This document shows, in pieces, positions 49,465-58,263 of a stretch of DNA of 62,780 nt (within the stretch, counting starts at the first letter, position 1; each line of letters starts with the position of its first letter). The position numbers and the translations under genes are program-made. Origin of the DNA: Cohnella rhizoplanae (lineage in GTDB: Bacteria; Bacillota; Bacilli; Paenibacillales; Paenibacillaceae); contig NZ_CAOJCN010000030.1 of the NCBI RefSeq assembly GCF_948329515.1, forward strand, positions 1-62,780, written 5' to 3'. A model generated the notes under the pieces. That model did not search any database. It worked only from the letters and a program-made list of their open reading frames with translations, and had not been told where the DNA came from.

Positions 49465-51501
49465 ATGTCACGCCTTCGCTCGTTAGTACCACACCTTCGC
49501 TTATCCCATTCGCTCAGCGCGTATCGCTTTCTCGCGCTACCGATCGTGCTGATCGTTGCGATGGCGTTCTATTCGGTCGCTCCGGCTGCCGCAGCCGAGT
49601 CTGGAGACAGCGGCGGCGGCACGCCTGCGGGTACGGCCACGCTCTCCGTGATCGGCGATGCGCATCGAGGTACCCTGCTGGCGCCGACGACCGTCGACCT
49701 GCGCGTCGGGGATACGGCCTTCTCCGTGCTGGAGCGCGCCATGCCCGGCAAGGTCCGGTCTTCCGGATCGGGCGAGACGTTGTACGTGAGCAGCATCGAC
49801 GGGCTGTCAGAGCTCGATCTCGGTCCGAAAAGCGGATGGATGTATGCCGTAGGGGACGCCTATCCGTCGGGCAGCGCGAATCTGTATAAGCTGAAGCCAG
49901 GGGACAGGGTGGTCTGGCAGTACACGCTGGATCTCGGCGCGGACCTGGGCGCGCCGAATCCGGCGGACGGCGAAGGGAGCGATGGCGGAGCGGGCGGTGC
50001 ATCAGGCGGTGGGTCCGGCAGTGGCGCGGGCAGCGGGTCCAGTGGCGGCGCGAATGCGGGCAACGGGAGTTCGGTCGCCAATGCGTTCGGCCCGGACATC
50101 GCGGCGCTCCGCAAGCTGCTCCTCGCCAAGCCCGCGGCGGAGCTGTCCGAGTGGGAAGCCTTCGCGCTCGGCCGCTCGGGCGGCGGCGTGCCGGCGGCTT
50201 ACCTGGCCGAGTTGGCCGAGCAGGTGAAGGACACCGGCGGCCAGTACCGCAAAGCGACCGACCTCGAGCGCATCGTCCTCGCCGTGCGAGCGGCCGGGGC
50301 CGATCCGCGCGCGTTCGCGGGCTACGACTTGGTAGCCGCGATTTACAACCACGGCAACCTGACGCTGCAAGGCGCCAACGGGCCGATCTTCGCGCTGATA
50401 GCGCTCGACAGCGGGGGCTATGCGGTGCCTGCGGATGCGGCATGGACGCGCGACAAGCTGCTCGATTGGCTGCTGGCGCTCCAGAATGACGACGGCAGCT
50501 TCCCGCTCACTGGCGGGGAGGCCGGCAATGCGGACATTACGGCCATGGCGATCGCCGCGCTGGCGCCTTACGCCGGTGCTGCGTTCGATGGAGGCGCTCA
50601 GGCGGGGGCGGCCATCGATCGCGCCGTCGCCTATCTCTCGTCCATCCAGCTGTCTGACGGGGGCTTCACGCTCGAAGACGAGGAGAACAGCGAGACGGCC
50701 GCACAGGTCATCATTGGATTGACCGCGGCAGCGCGCGATCCTCGTGGAGCCGAATTCGTCAAAAATGGCGGCGGCGCGCTCGATGGGCTGCTGGCCTATC
50801 GGACGGCAGGCGGCGGGTTCGCGCACGTGCCGGGAGGAACCGCCGATCCGATCTCGACGGAGCAGGCGCTGCTTGCATTGATCGCGTACGATCGCTTCGC
50901 GAAGAAGAGCTCTGGACTATACCGGATCGCACCGGAACGGTTCGCTGACGAGCAGCAGATTGCCGGGTGGGCATCCGACTCCGTGCACCAAGCTTATGCG
51001 GCCAAGCTGCTCTCCGGCACAAGCGCCGCCGGGCTCCGCTTCGAGCCCAAGCGAGGCATCACGCGGGCCGAATTCGCCGCCTTGCTCGTCAGGCTGGCCG
51101 TCGATCGGCTTGCGGAGGCGCCGATCGACGGCACCGCGGGCACGATTGTATTCGCGGACGTCGCTCCGTCCGCCTGGTACTATGCGGACGTGATGCGAGC
51201 CGCCCGCGCCGGCATCGTAAACGGCATGTCCGCGACATCCTTTAAGCCCGGCGACGCGATCACGCGCGAGCAGATGGCCGTCATGATCGGGCGCGCCTAC
51301 GATCTCGCAGGCGCTTCGGCCGGCCCCGCATGGCGGGATGCCGCCAGCATTCGCGCTTCGGCGCTCCCTTACGTGAACGCCGTCGCCTCCACAGGTATCC
51401 TGCTCGGTTCGGACGGCTACTTTGCCCCCGCCGGTACGGTCACCCGGGAGATGGCCGCGGTCGTCGCGGTCCGGCTCCTGAGCCAAGGGGATGCTGCATA
51501 A
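49465..51501 (+). CDS. SLH-anchored DUF4430 + alpha/alpha-barrel protein, transcobalamin-like
   Basis: A 678-residue exported protein, first gene behind the cobalamin riboswitch. Signal peptide with core FLALPIVLIVAMAFYSV, ending AAAAE. DUF4430 at about 58-165 (TATLSVIGDAHRGTLLAPTT, LDLGPKSGWMYAVGDAYPSG, YKLKPGDRVVWQYTLDLG), a Gly/Ser linker at 168-200, then alpha/alpha-barrel repeats at 207-485 of the squalene-cyclase/prenyltransferase type (QNDDGSFPLTGGEAGNADITAMAIAAL, QLSDGGFTLEDEENSETAAQVIIGL), then three SLH motifs (492-677). Animal transcobalamin and intrinsic factor pair the same two domain types in the opposite order. I infer a wall-bound B12 binder; an enzyme role is unlikely without the cyclase catalytic Asp motifs. 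ATG 49465 has GAGG 8 nt ahead. Confidence 0.8.
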   Translation: MSRLRSLVPHLRLSHSLSAYRFLALPIVLIVAMAFYSVAPAAAAESGDSGGGTPAGTATLSVIGDAHRGTLLAPTTVDLRVGDTAFSVLERAMPGKVRSSGSGETLYVSSIDGLSELDLGPKSGWMYAVGDAYPSGSANLYKLKPGDRVVWQYTLDLGADLGAPNPADGEGSDGGAGGASGGGSGSGAGSGSSGGANAGNGSSVANAFGPDIAALRKLLLAKPAAELSEWEAFALGRSGGGVPAAYLAELAEQVKDTGGQYRKATDLERIVLAVRAAGADPRAFAGYDLVAAIYNHGNLTLQGANGPIFALIALDSGGYAVPADAAWTRDKLLDWLLALQNDDGSFPLTGGEAGNADITAMAIAALAPYAGAAFDGGAQAGAAIDRAVAYLSSIQLSDGGFTLEDEENSETAAQVIIGLTAAARDPRGAEFVKNGGGALDGLLAYRTAGGGFAHVPGGTADPISTEQALLALIAYDRFAKKSSGLYRIAPERFADEQQIAGWASDSVHQAYAAKLLSGTSAAGLRFEPKRGITRAEFAALLVRLAVDRLAEAPIDGTAGTIVFADVAPSAWYYADVMRAARAGIVNGMSATSFKPGDAITREQMAVMIGRAYDLAGASAGPAWRDAASIRASALPYVNAVASTGILLGSDGYFAPAGTVTREMAAVVAVRLLSQGDAA

Positions 51502-51540
51502 CGAGTGGGGAACGCTCGAGTATCGTATCGGCTTCTCTCA

Positions 51541-51838
51541 AGCTACTGTGCGGGTGGAGGTAGTGCCCAAATGACGCTATCGCTGCGCCTCAAGCTACTG
51601 TACAGATGGAGTTAGTGCCCATATGTCACTATCGCCGCGCCCCAAGCTACTGTGCAGGTGGAGTTAGTGCCCATATGTCACTATCGACGCGCTCAAGCTA
51701 CTGTGCAGGTGGAGTAAGTGCCCAAATGTCACTATCGACGCGCTCAAGCTACTGTGCAGGTGGAGTTAGTTCCCATATGTCACTATCGCCGCGCCCCGAG
51801 CTACTGTGCAGGTGGAGTTAATGCCCGAATGACCTATT
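51541..51838. repeat. Palindrome array E, 51-52-bp period
   Basis: Six copies of a unit starting AGCTACTGTGCAGGTGGAGT begin at 51541, 51593, 51645, 51696, 51747 and 51799; the last is cut short. Each full unit contains TAGTG-CCCATATGT-CACTA, an imperfect 19-nt palindrome with CATATG at its centre. Unit sequences are over 85 percent alike by eye. It lies inside the B12 operon, between the SLH-anchored protein gene and the DUF4430 lipoprotein gene. Confidence 0.85.
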
Positions 51839-51891
51839 GTGTTCCAGATTTACAGATGTCGCGCGGCTAACGCGAGGAGGGAATCTTAAAA

Positions 51892-52818
51892 GTGAGATCT
51901 TTAAAAAAATACCGCCTCGCGGCGTTGCTCCTGCTGCTCTCGGTCATGCTGATAGCAGCCGGCTGCAGCCGCTCCGATGACGATAACGCAGAGGCCGGCG
52001 CACCGGCGCACTCTAGCACCTCGGCACTGGCATCGCCTGCCGGCGACACCGTGCCGGCAGGCACCGAAGCTGCCGCACCGGGAGAGCCGGCGGAAGCAAC
52101 GCCAGCGGCCTCCCCCGGCACATCCGCCACTGCCTCTGGCGACACCGCTGCCCCTGGCCACACGCCTGCCTCTGGCGACACTGCTGCCCCCGGCCAAACG
52201 CTTCCCCCTAGTGATACCGCTGCCCCTAGCGATACGCCGAGCGCAGGCCCCGCGGAGCCCGCCGGAAGCGGCCAAGTCCCGGTCAGCTCCGCCGACCCAA
52301 GCGCCGCTCCCGCACGGCCGACGCCTTCCGCGAGCGCCTTAACTCCTGGCAGCACGCAGCAGCCCGCATCGTCCGGCACCAAGCCCGCCGGCACTCCGGA
52401 ACAACCAGTCAAGGCCTCGCCTTCGCCTTTTCCCAAGCCGCCCCAATCGTCGCAGGTCACCCTGTCGGTCGTCGGCGACGCCGATTCGGGCACGATTCTC
52501 GCGCCCGCGGCCGTGGAGCTGAAGGAAGGGGATAGCGTGCTCGACGTGCTGAAGCGCGCGACCCGCAGCCGCAAGATACAGATGGAGTACCAAGGCAAGG
52601 GCGGTGCAGCTTACGTGGAAGGCATCGATAACCTATACGAATTCGACAAAGGCGCGAAGAGCGGCTGGCTGTTCCGCGTCAATGGCGGATTCCCCGGCAA
52701 GAGCGCCGGCGCGTATAAATTAAAGGACGGCGACGTCGTGGAATGGCTGTACACGCTCGATATGGGCAAGGACGTCGGCAAAGGCGCGGACGAACCGGAG
52801 AAGGAGAGCGGCTCGTGA
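51892..52818 (+). CDS. DUF4430 lipoprotein, putative cobalamin-transfer component
   Basis: A 308-residue lipoprotein (lipobox IAAGC near residue 24). Residues 30-185 are a Pro/Ala/Ser/Thr-rich tether with degenerate repeats (SGDTAAPGHTP, SGDTAAPGQTL, SDTAAPSDTP), long enough to cross part of the wall. Residues 188-294 are a DUF4430 domain closely resembling that of the SLH-anchored protein upstream (TLSVVGDADSGTILAPAAVE, GAKSGWLFRVNGGFPGKSAG, YKLKDGDVVEWLYTLDMG). GTG start with GGAGGG about 10 nt ahead. Its stop overlaps the ECF T-component start. I infer that it accepts ligand from the wall protein and presents it to the S component. Confidence 0.82.
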   Translation: MRSLKKYRLAALLLLLSVMLIAAGCSRSDDDNAEAGAPAHSSTSALASPAGDTVPAGTEAAAPGEPAEATPAASPGTSATASGDTAAPGHTPASGDTAAPGQTLPPSDTAAPSDTPSAGPAEPAGSGQVPVSSADPSAAPARPTPSASALTPGSTQQPASSGTKPAGTPEQPVKASPSPFPKPPQSSQVTLSVVGDADSGTILAPAAVELKEGDSVLDVLKRATRSRKIQMEYQGKGGAAYVEGIDNLYEFDKGAKSGWLFRVNGGFPGKSAGAYKLKDGDVVEWLYTLDMGKDVGKGADEPEKESGS

Positions 52819-53705
52819 ACGCAGGCGGATTCGCCGGCCTCCATCCGCTCGTCTGCTTCGTTTACTATGCCGGCGTCATCCTGCTCGGCCTGATGCTGGC
52901 GCACCCGGTCTACCAGCTTGCGTCGCTCGCGCTGCTGACCGCCCTGCTGCTCCTGCAGCGGCAAGGCCGCCCGCTCGCCCGCGCCCTCCCCTACTATCTG
53001 CTGGTCGGCGGGCTGTTCGCGATCGTTAATCCGCTGCTTTCCCATCGCGGGCGGCACATTCTCTTTTATCTATGGGATCAGCCGATCACGCTCGAGGCCG
53101 TCCTCTACGGCGCCATGATGATGATGACCATTCTCGCCGTCCTGCTGATGTTCGTCTCGTACCGCGTCGTGATGACGACGGACAAGTTCATGTATTTGTT
53201 CTCAGCCGTGCTGCCGCAGACGGCCCTGCACGTCTGGATGACGCTGCGATTCATCCCGCTGTTCGCGCGCCGGTTCCAGCAGATCGAGCTGATCCAGCGC
53301 TCGCGGGGCATCGACATGCGGACGGGCGGTCCGATCCGCAGGCTCCGCAATGGCGCGGTGCTCCTGCGCATCCTCATGACCTGGTCCCTCGAGGACGCGA
53401 TGCGCACGGGAGACTCGATGAAGGCGCGAGGCTACGGCACCGCCAAGCGCACGGCTTTTTACCCGTACAGAATGGACAGGCGCGACCGGATCACGCTCGC
53501 GATCCTCGGCTTGCTGCTGCTGCTCGCGCTGGCGGGCTGGCGAGAAGGCTGGGGGCTTCTGACGCTCTATCCGCGCATGGAATCGCTCCGGCTCGCCGCG
53601 TACGAGCGCATTCACTTTGCGATATTCCTGCTGTTCGTAGGCATGCCCATACTATTCGAGGCAAAGGAGAGGTACAGATGGAGATCGTCGCGACGCAGCG
53701 CCTGA
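52815..53705 (+). CDS. ECF transporter T component (transmembrane coupling protein)
   Basis: A 296-residue membrane protein of the CbiQ/EcfT family. Four to five N-terminal and C-terminal spans (LVCFVYYAGVILLGLMLAHP, MMMMTILAVLLMFVSY, ITLAILGLLLLLALAG) flank a cytosolic helical coupling domain carrying the two Arg-Gly motifs (QRSRGID and MKARGYG) that grip the ATPases. GTG 52815 is chosen because AAGGAG lies 8 nt ahead and it overlaps the lipoprotein stop (GTGA). It couples ATP hydrolysis to the S component encoded two genes downstream. Confidence 0.92.
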   Translation: MNAGGFAGLHPLVCFVYYAGVILLGLMLAHPVYQLASLALLTALLLLQRQGRPLARALPYYLLVGGLFAIVNPLLSHRGRHILFYLWDQPITLEAVLYGAMMMMTILAVLLMFVSYRVVMTTDKFMYLFSAVLPQTALHVWMTLRFIPLFARRFQQIELIQRSRGIDMRTGGPIRRLRNGAVLLRILMTWSLEDAMRTGDSMKARGYGTAKRTAFYPYRMDRRDRITLAILGLLLLLALAGWREGWGLLTLYPRMESLRLAAYERIHFAIFLLFVGMPILFEAKERYRWRSSRRSA

Positions 53706-55444
53706 CCTTCCGCTATCCGGACGCGGCCCTGCCCGCGCTGAGCGAGATCGACCTGTCCATCGGCAAAGGCGAGTTCGTCGTGCTGTGCGGGGCTTCGGGC
53801 TCCGGCAAAACGACGCTGCTCCGTCATTTCAAGCGGGAGCTGGCGCCCGTAGGCGAGTCGTCGGGGATCGTGCGGTACGACGGCCTGCCGCTCGCGGAAC
53901 TGCCGGACGGACGCGCGGCCGAGGAGATCGGCTTCGTCTTCCAGCATCCGGAGAGCCAGGTCGTCATGGATACGGTCTGGCACGAGCTGGCGTTCGCGAT
54001 GGAAAATAGGGGCTATCCGCTCGTCGTCATGCGCCAGCGGCTGGCGGAGCTCGCGAGCTTCTTCGGACTCGAGCCGCTCATGCAGCGCTCCGTGCACGAG
54101 CTGTCCGGCGGGCAGACCCAGCTCGTCAACCTGGCGTCCGTGCTCCTGCTTCAGCCGAGGTTGCTGCTGCTCGACGAGCCGACGTCCCAGCTCGATCCCG
54201 TCGCCGCGCGCGAATTCGTGCACCTGCTGCGCCGCCTGAACGAGGAGTTCGGGGTGACCGTCGTCGCGAGCGAGCATCGCCTGGACGACATTCTGCCGCT
54301 GGCGGACCGGCTGATCGTGATGGAGGGCGGCCGCATCCGGCACGACGGCGCTCCCGGAGACGTGTGCGCGCGGATCTGGGCCGCCGGCGACGCGCGGGAG
54401 CGGCTGTACGTGCCTTCGGTAGCGCGGCTTCTGGCGGCTGTAGGCGCGGCGGAATCCCCCGCCGACGGACCGCTGCCGCTCACCGTACGCGAAGCGGTCG
54501 CCGCGCTGGATCGGCTGGCGAGCGGCCGCTCGGGCGATCGTGCAGATGGAGGCAGGCCTTTTGCCGCCGCCCCCCCGGATCTTGCAGCCGGCAGCGCTGA
54601 CGTTGCCCCGAGCGAAGACGCCGGCGCCGCTCGCCAGCGCCGCCTGTTCCGCCCGGCCGCCCGCCCCGCCTCGGACGCGCCGTCCGATGTGCTCTCCTGC
54701 CGCGAGCTCACCTACCGCTTCGAGCGCGAGCTGCCCGACGTGCTCCGCGGCCTGTCGCTGCAAGTGCGCGAAGGCGAGCTGCTCGCCGTCCTGGGCGGCA
54801 ACGGCGCGGGCAAATCCACGCTGCTGCAGCTCATGGCAGGCCTGCGCAAGCCGCAGCGCGGCAAGATCGCGATCGCGCCAGGACGCAGGCTCGGCTATCT
54901 CGCGCAGAATCCGATGCTGTACTTCAGCAGCGACACGGTGCGCGAGGAGTTCTCCCGCGCGGCCGAGGACGCTGGCTACAAGGGCGGCGCGGCCGCGGCG
55001 GAGATCGCCCGGTGGACCGACGCGTTCGGTCTCGGCGAACTCGCGGACCGGCATCCGCACGACCTCAGCGGCGGCCAGCAGCAGAAGCTCGCGCTCGCGC
55101 TTGTCCTGCTGCCGAGGCCCGATATCCTCTGCATCGACGAGCCGACCAAAGGTCTCGATCCCGTGGCCAAGGAAGCCTTCGCCGCGCTGCTCCGGCAGCT
55201 GCGCGAGGACGGAATGACCATCGTCATGGTGACGCACGACGCCGAGTTCGCCGCCCGCCATGCGGACCGCTGCGCGCTGCTCTACGGCGGCGAGATCGCG
55301 GCCGAGGCGGAGCCGCCTCTCTTTTTCGGCGGCAACTACTTCTACACGACGGCCGTAAACCGGGCGGTCAGGCACCGCTATCCGGACGCCGTCACGGCAG
55401 AGGAGGTCCAGCGCAGATGGTCAGACGAAGCCAAGCGCTCCTAA
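53678..55444 (+). CDS. ECF transporter double ATPase (fused A and A')
   Basis: A 588-residue protein with two ABC ATPase domains in one chain. Domain 1 has Walker A GASGSGKTT near 38, FVFQHPESQVVMDTVWHELAF (ECF-type Q-helix region), signature ELSGGQTQL and Walker B LLLLDEPTSQLD. Domain 2 starts near 345 with Walker A GGNGAGKST, YLAQNPMLYFSSDTVREEF, signature DLSGGQQQKLALAL and ILCIDEPTKGLDP. A disordered Ala/Gly/Asp linker joins them at about 275-340. AGGAGAGG precedes ATG 53678. Overlaps the T gene by 28 bp and the S gene by 28 bp, so the operon is tightly coupled. Confidence 0.93.
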   Translation: MEIVATQRLTFRYPDAALPALSEIDLSIGKGEFVVLCGASGSGKTTLLRHFKRELAPVGESSGIVRYDGLPLAELPDGRAAEEIGFVFQHPESQVVMDTVWHELAFAMENRGYPLVVMRQRLAELASFFGLEPLMQRSVHELSGGQTQLVNLASVLLLQPRLLLLDEPTSQLDPVAAREFVHLLRRLNEEFGVTVVASEHRLDDILPLADRLIVMEGGRIRHDGAPGDVCARIWAAGDARERLYVPSVARLLAAVGAAESPADGPLPLTVREAVAALDRLASGRSGDRADGGRPFAAAPPDLAAGSADVAPSEDAGAARQRRLFRPAARPASDAPSDVLSCRELTYRFERELPDVLRGLSLQVREGELLAVLGGNGAGKSTLLQLMAGLRKPQRGKIAIAPGRRLGYLAQNPMLYFSSDTVREEFSRAAEDAGYKGGAAAAEIARWTDAFGLGELADRHPHDLSGGQQQKLALALVLLPRPDILCIDEPTKGLDPVAKEAFAALLRQLREDGMTIVMVTHDAEFAARHADRCALLYGGEIAAEAEPPLFFGGNYFYTTAVNRAVRHRYPDAVTAEEVQRRWSDEAKRS

Positions 55445-56118
55445 TCGCCGCCGCCATACTGGCTATCGCCCTGGCCGTCGCCTCGGCGGTCTGGGACGGC
55501 CACTACCTGCTCCTGTCGGCCGTCGCGATGACACTGGCGATGACGCCGCTGCTCGTCCGCTTTGAGCGCCGCCTGCTCGAGCCCCGCGAGATCGCGATGC
55601 TGGCCGCGCTCGCAGCGGTGGCGGCGCTCGGGCGCATCGCCTTCGCGCCGCTGCCGAGCTTCAAGCCGACGTCGTTCGTCGTCATCGTGGCGGCGCTTGT
55701 CTTCGGCGGCGAGGCCGGCTTTATCGTAGGCGCAGTCGCGGCGCTCGCCTCCAACCTGTTCCTCGGCCAAGGCCCGTGGACGCCCTGGCAGATGTTCGCC
55801 TGGGGCATGGTCGGCGCCACGGCGGGTTGGCTGCGCCATACGCGCTTCATGAAGTCGCGGATCGGCCTATGCCTCTTCGGGTTGGCCTGGGGCTTCCTTT
55901 TCGGATGGATCATGAACGTGTGGTCGCTGCTCAGCCTCCCCGACGCCTTCGGCTGGGAGCTGGTCGCGATCACCTATGCCCAGAGCTTCTACTTCGACCT
56001 CGCCCACGCGGCTGCCAACGTGCTCTTCCTCGGCTTCTTCGGTCTCAGCTGGGTACGGCTGCTCGATCGGATCCGCAAAAAGTATGGGCTGCTCGAGAAT
56101 CGAGATGGCCGCCGCTAG
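55417..56118 (+). CDS. ECF transporter S component, putative cobalamin-specific
   Basis: A 233-residue membrane protein with about six spans and the substrate-pocket region LGRIAFAPLPSFKPTSFVVIVAALVFGG followed by GQGPWTPWQMFAWGMVGATAGWL, both typical of S components of the vitamin class. AGGAGG precedes ATG 55417, which is inside the end of the ATPase gene. The cobalamin riboswitch at the head of the locus makes B12 or a B12 precursor the likely ligand, so it may be a functional counterpart of CbrT; sequence alone does not prove the ligand. Confidence 0.85.
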   Translation: MVRRSQALLIAAAILAIALAVASAVWDGHYLLLSAVAMTLAMTPLLVRFERRLLEPREIAMLAALAAVAALGRIAFAPLPSFKPTSFVVIVAALVFGGEAGFIVGAVAALASNLFLGQGPWTPWQMFAWGMVGATAGWLRHTRFMKSRIGLCLFGLAWGFLFGWIMNVWSLLSLPDAFGWELVAITYAQSFYFDLAHAAANVLFLGFFGLSWVRLLDRIRKKYGLLENRDGRR

Positions 56119-56132
56119 GTCCCCCGCCGTCC

Positions 56133-58139
56133 TCAGGGCTCTTCGCGGAGCAGCGCAGCCTCGTAGCCCGCGAGCCGCTTCATGAGCAACCCGCGGCTTT
56201 TGCAGCCGCTCTTGCGGAGAAGGCTGGACACGTGCTTTTTGACGGTGATCTCGCTCACGTACATCCGCGCCGCGATCTCCGGATTGGATAGACCCTGCAG
56301 CAGAAGCCCCGCCGTCACCCGCTCGCGCGCCGTAAACGCGTACGGAGGCTCCAAAATTTCCTCCGTTCGCCCGAGACGTCTGGCGATCAGCTTGCGCACA
56401 TGCGCTTGTCTGCCCTCTCCCCGCAGGTCAGCGGCGTACGTACGGGCCGGCTGCCCGGCCCCATAGTCTTCATGGTCGGCACCCTCCACCGCCTCCATCC
56501 CGATCGACAGAAGCAGCTCGCGGTAAAAGGGATGCGGCGTCGAACACAGCACCAGTCCGCCCGACGCCAGATAACCTACCGCTTCCTGGATGAGCTCCGA
56601 TCTGGCGCGCGCGTCTGCCGAATCCGCCGTGTCGATCATGCGGATGTACCAGCCCGCAGGCGACTCCGGCGGCGCGGCGAGCGCAAGACGATCCGCAATC
56701 GACAAGGTACGGAAATAAGCCCGCGTCACTGGTCGGCCGGCCAGCAGATCGAGCGTGTGCCTGTGGATCGGGATCGCGGCGAACAGCCCGATCATGCGCC
56801 CGGCGGCTCCGCGCAGCAGCTTCACCGAGTCGAGTCCGAGCGCGAGCCAGTCCGCCGCGTTCGCCAGTCGTCCCCGCGCGGCATCCTGCTCCGCGGCCAT
56901 CTCCAGCGTATAGGCGGCATCGGATTCGTAGTCGACGAAAGCCTGCGCTTTGCGGCGCGGCTCCGACCGCCTCCGTTCGAGATAAGCCGCGACCTCCGGG
57001 TAATTGCGCGCGTCGAGCGTTTCCATCCTATAGGCAGAGCCGCCCGGAGGCACGGCCATCACCGCCCGCAGCCGCGAGTCCGCCACATGATAGACCAGCT
57101 CCTGCATGAGCCATGCTGCGCGATTGGGATCGCGTTCCCGGCCGAGCCGGCCCTCGTAGTCGGTCATGCAGCGCTCGCGGGCCGCACGCCACGCCTCGGG
57201 GCGTTGCGCCCGGAACTCTGCCTGCAGCGACTCCCGCGCCAGCTCGTGCAGCTGCCAACCGCGTCCGCCCCGCGCCGTGCAGGGCAGCCGCAGCAGCTCT
57301 TCAAACGTAGCGGCATCAAGCGCGTCGCCGCAAAGGAAGGCGAGCGTCTCATAGTCGAAGGCGCGCGGGATCGAAGCATGCCAGGCAACCAGGCGAAGCA
57401 TCGGGCTGCCGCTGCCGCCAAGCCAATCCTCCGCCAGGCTCGCCAGATCGGGAAAAGCAGGGCCTCCCGCCGGCAGCGCGGCGATCCGGCTCAGCAGCAA
57501 GGGCATGCCGCCGGACCACGCGGCAGCGTGCCGGCGATCCGCCTCGTCGGCGATGCCGAGGCGGTCGAAGTATCGTCCCATCTCGCCCCGCGACAGCGGC
57601 CCGAGCGGCAGTTCGAGGCTGAGACCGCGCCAGGAAGGCGAGTCGCGCCAAGCCCCGTCCGGCGGGCGGCGTCCCGCCAGCACGACGATTACTCGTCTGC
57701 CGAGCGCCGGCAGCAGCGCGCCCCGCAGCCAACCGTCCAGCGAGATGCCGCGCTCCGCCGCATCGATCGCCAGCACCGCGCCGCGATCGCCCGCCAGCTC
57801 GTTGATCGCGCTCGCGACTTGCGTATGCGCGTGCTCCCCGAGCGCTTCGCCGATCGCTGCGGCCGCGCTCTCCGGCGTCGGCGACACCACTGTCAGATCT
57901 AGACCGATCCACGGTATGGCGCGGTCGTCCGCCAGCTCCCGGAAGCGGCCCAGCAGCCAAGTCTTGCCGATGCCTGCAGGGCCGAAAACATGCACGATCG
58001 GCGTACGCCGGTCGCAGTCGCCCAGCAGCGAGGCAAACGCTCGCAGCTCCGGCTCCCGGCCTACGAACAGCGCCGACTCGATCCTTAGCAGCTCGTCGCC
58101 GATCCGAGCGTCGGACGCTGCCGCCCTCTTTTCTGCCAT
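56133..58139 (-). CDS. LuxR-family regulator with N-terminal AAA/STAND ATPase
   Basis: A 668-residue regulator. The N-terminal NTPase has FVGREPELRAFASLLGD, Walker A GPAGIGKTWLLGRF near 53 and Walker B-like GAVLAIDAAERG. A long helical middle follows, then a C-terminal LuxR helix-turn-helix (FTARERVTAGLLLQGLSNPEIAARMYVSEITVKKHVSSLLRK, 603-645). It resembles MalT/LAL-type activators but is shorter than the usual 850-900 residues. It is convergent with the ECF operon, only 14 bp beyond its last stop, and divergent from the DUF3891 gene. Target genes are unknown. Confidence 0.85.
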   Translation of the reverse strand: MAEKRAAASDARIGDELLRIESALFVGREPELRAFASLLGDCDRRTPIVHVFGPAGIGKTWLLGRFRELADDRAIPWIGLDLTVVSPTPESAAAAIGEALGEHAHTQVASAINELAGDRGAVLAIDAAERGISLDGWLRGALLPALGRRVIVVLAGRRPPDGAWRDSPSWRGLSLELPLGPLSRGEMGRYFDRLGIADEADRRHAAAWSGGMPLLLSRIAALPAGGPAFPDLASLAEDWLGGSGSPMLRLVAWHASIPRAFDYETLAFLCGDALDAATFEELLRLPCTARGGRGWQLHELARESLQAEFRAQRPEAWRAARERCMTDYEGRLGRERDPNRAAWLMQELVYHVADSRLRAVMAVPPGGSAYRMETLDARNYPEVAAYLERRRSEPRRKAQAFVDYESDAAYTLEMAAEQDAARGRLANAADWLALGLDSVKLLRGAAGRMIGLFAAIPIHRHTLDLLAGRPVTRAYFRTLSIADRLALAAPPESPAGWYIRMIDTADSADARARSELIQEAVGYLASGGLVLCSTPHPFYRELLLSIGMEAVEGADHEDYGAGQPARTYAADLRGEGRQAHVRKLIARRLGRTEEILEPPYAFTARERVTAGLLLQGLSNPEIAARMYVSEITVKKHVSSLLRKSGCKSRGLLMKRLAGYEAALLREEP

Positions 58140-58263
58140 CCGTTAAACCTCCCCAACTGCCGGCTTACATGGCCGTCCTCGCATTTTTATACTATCGTAT
58201 ACTAGATAGCCGCCTCGTTCGATGATATCTTTTCGTTATCGAAGCCAAGAGGGGGGAATGAAC

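Noticed and set aside
49465..51501. Reading the alpha/alpha-barrel protein as a terpene cyclase
   Set aside because: No acidic catalytic motif was seen, and its riboswitch, DUF4430 and SLH context favour ligand binding.
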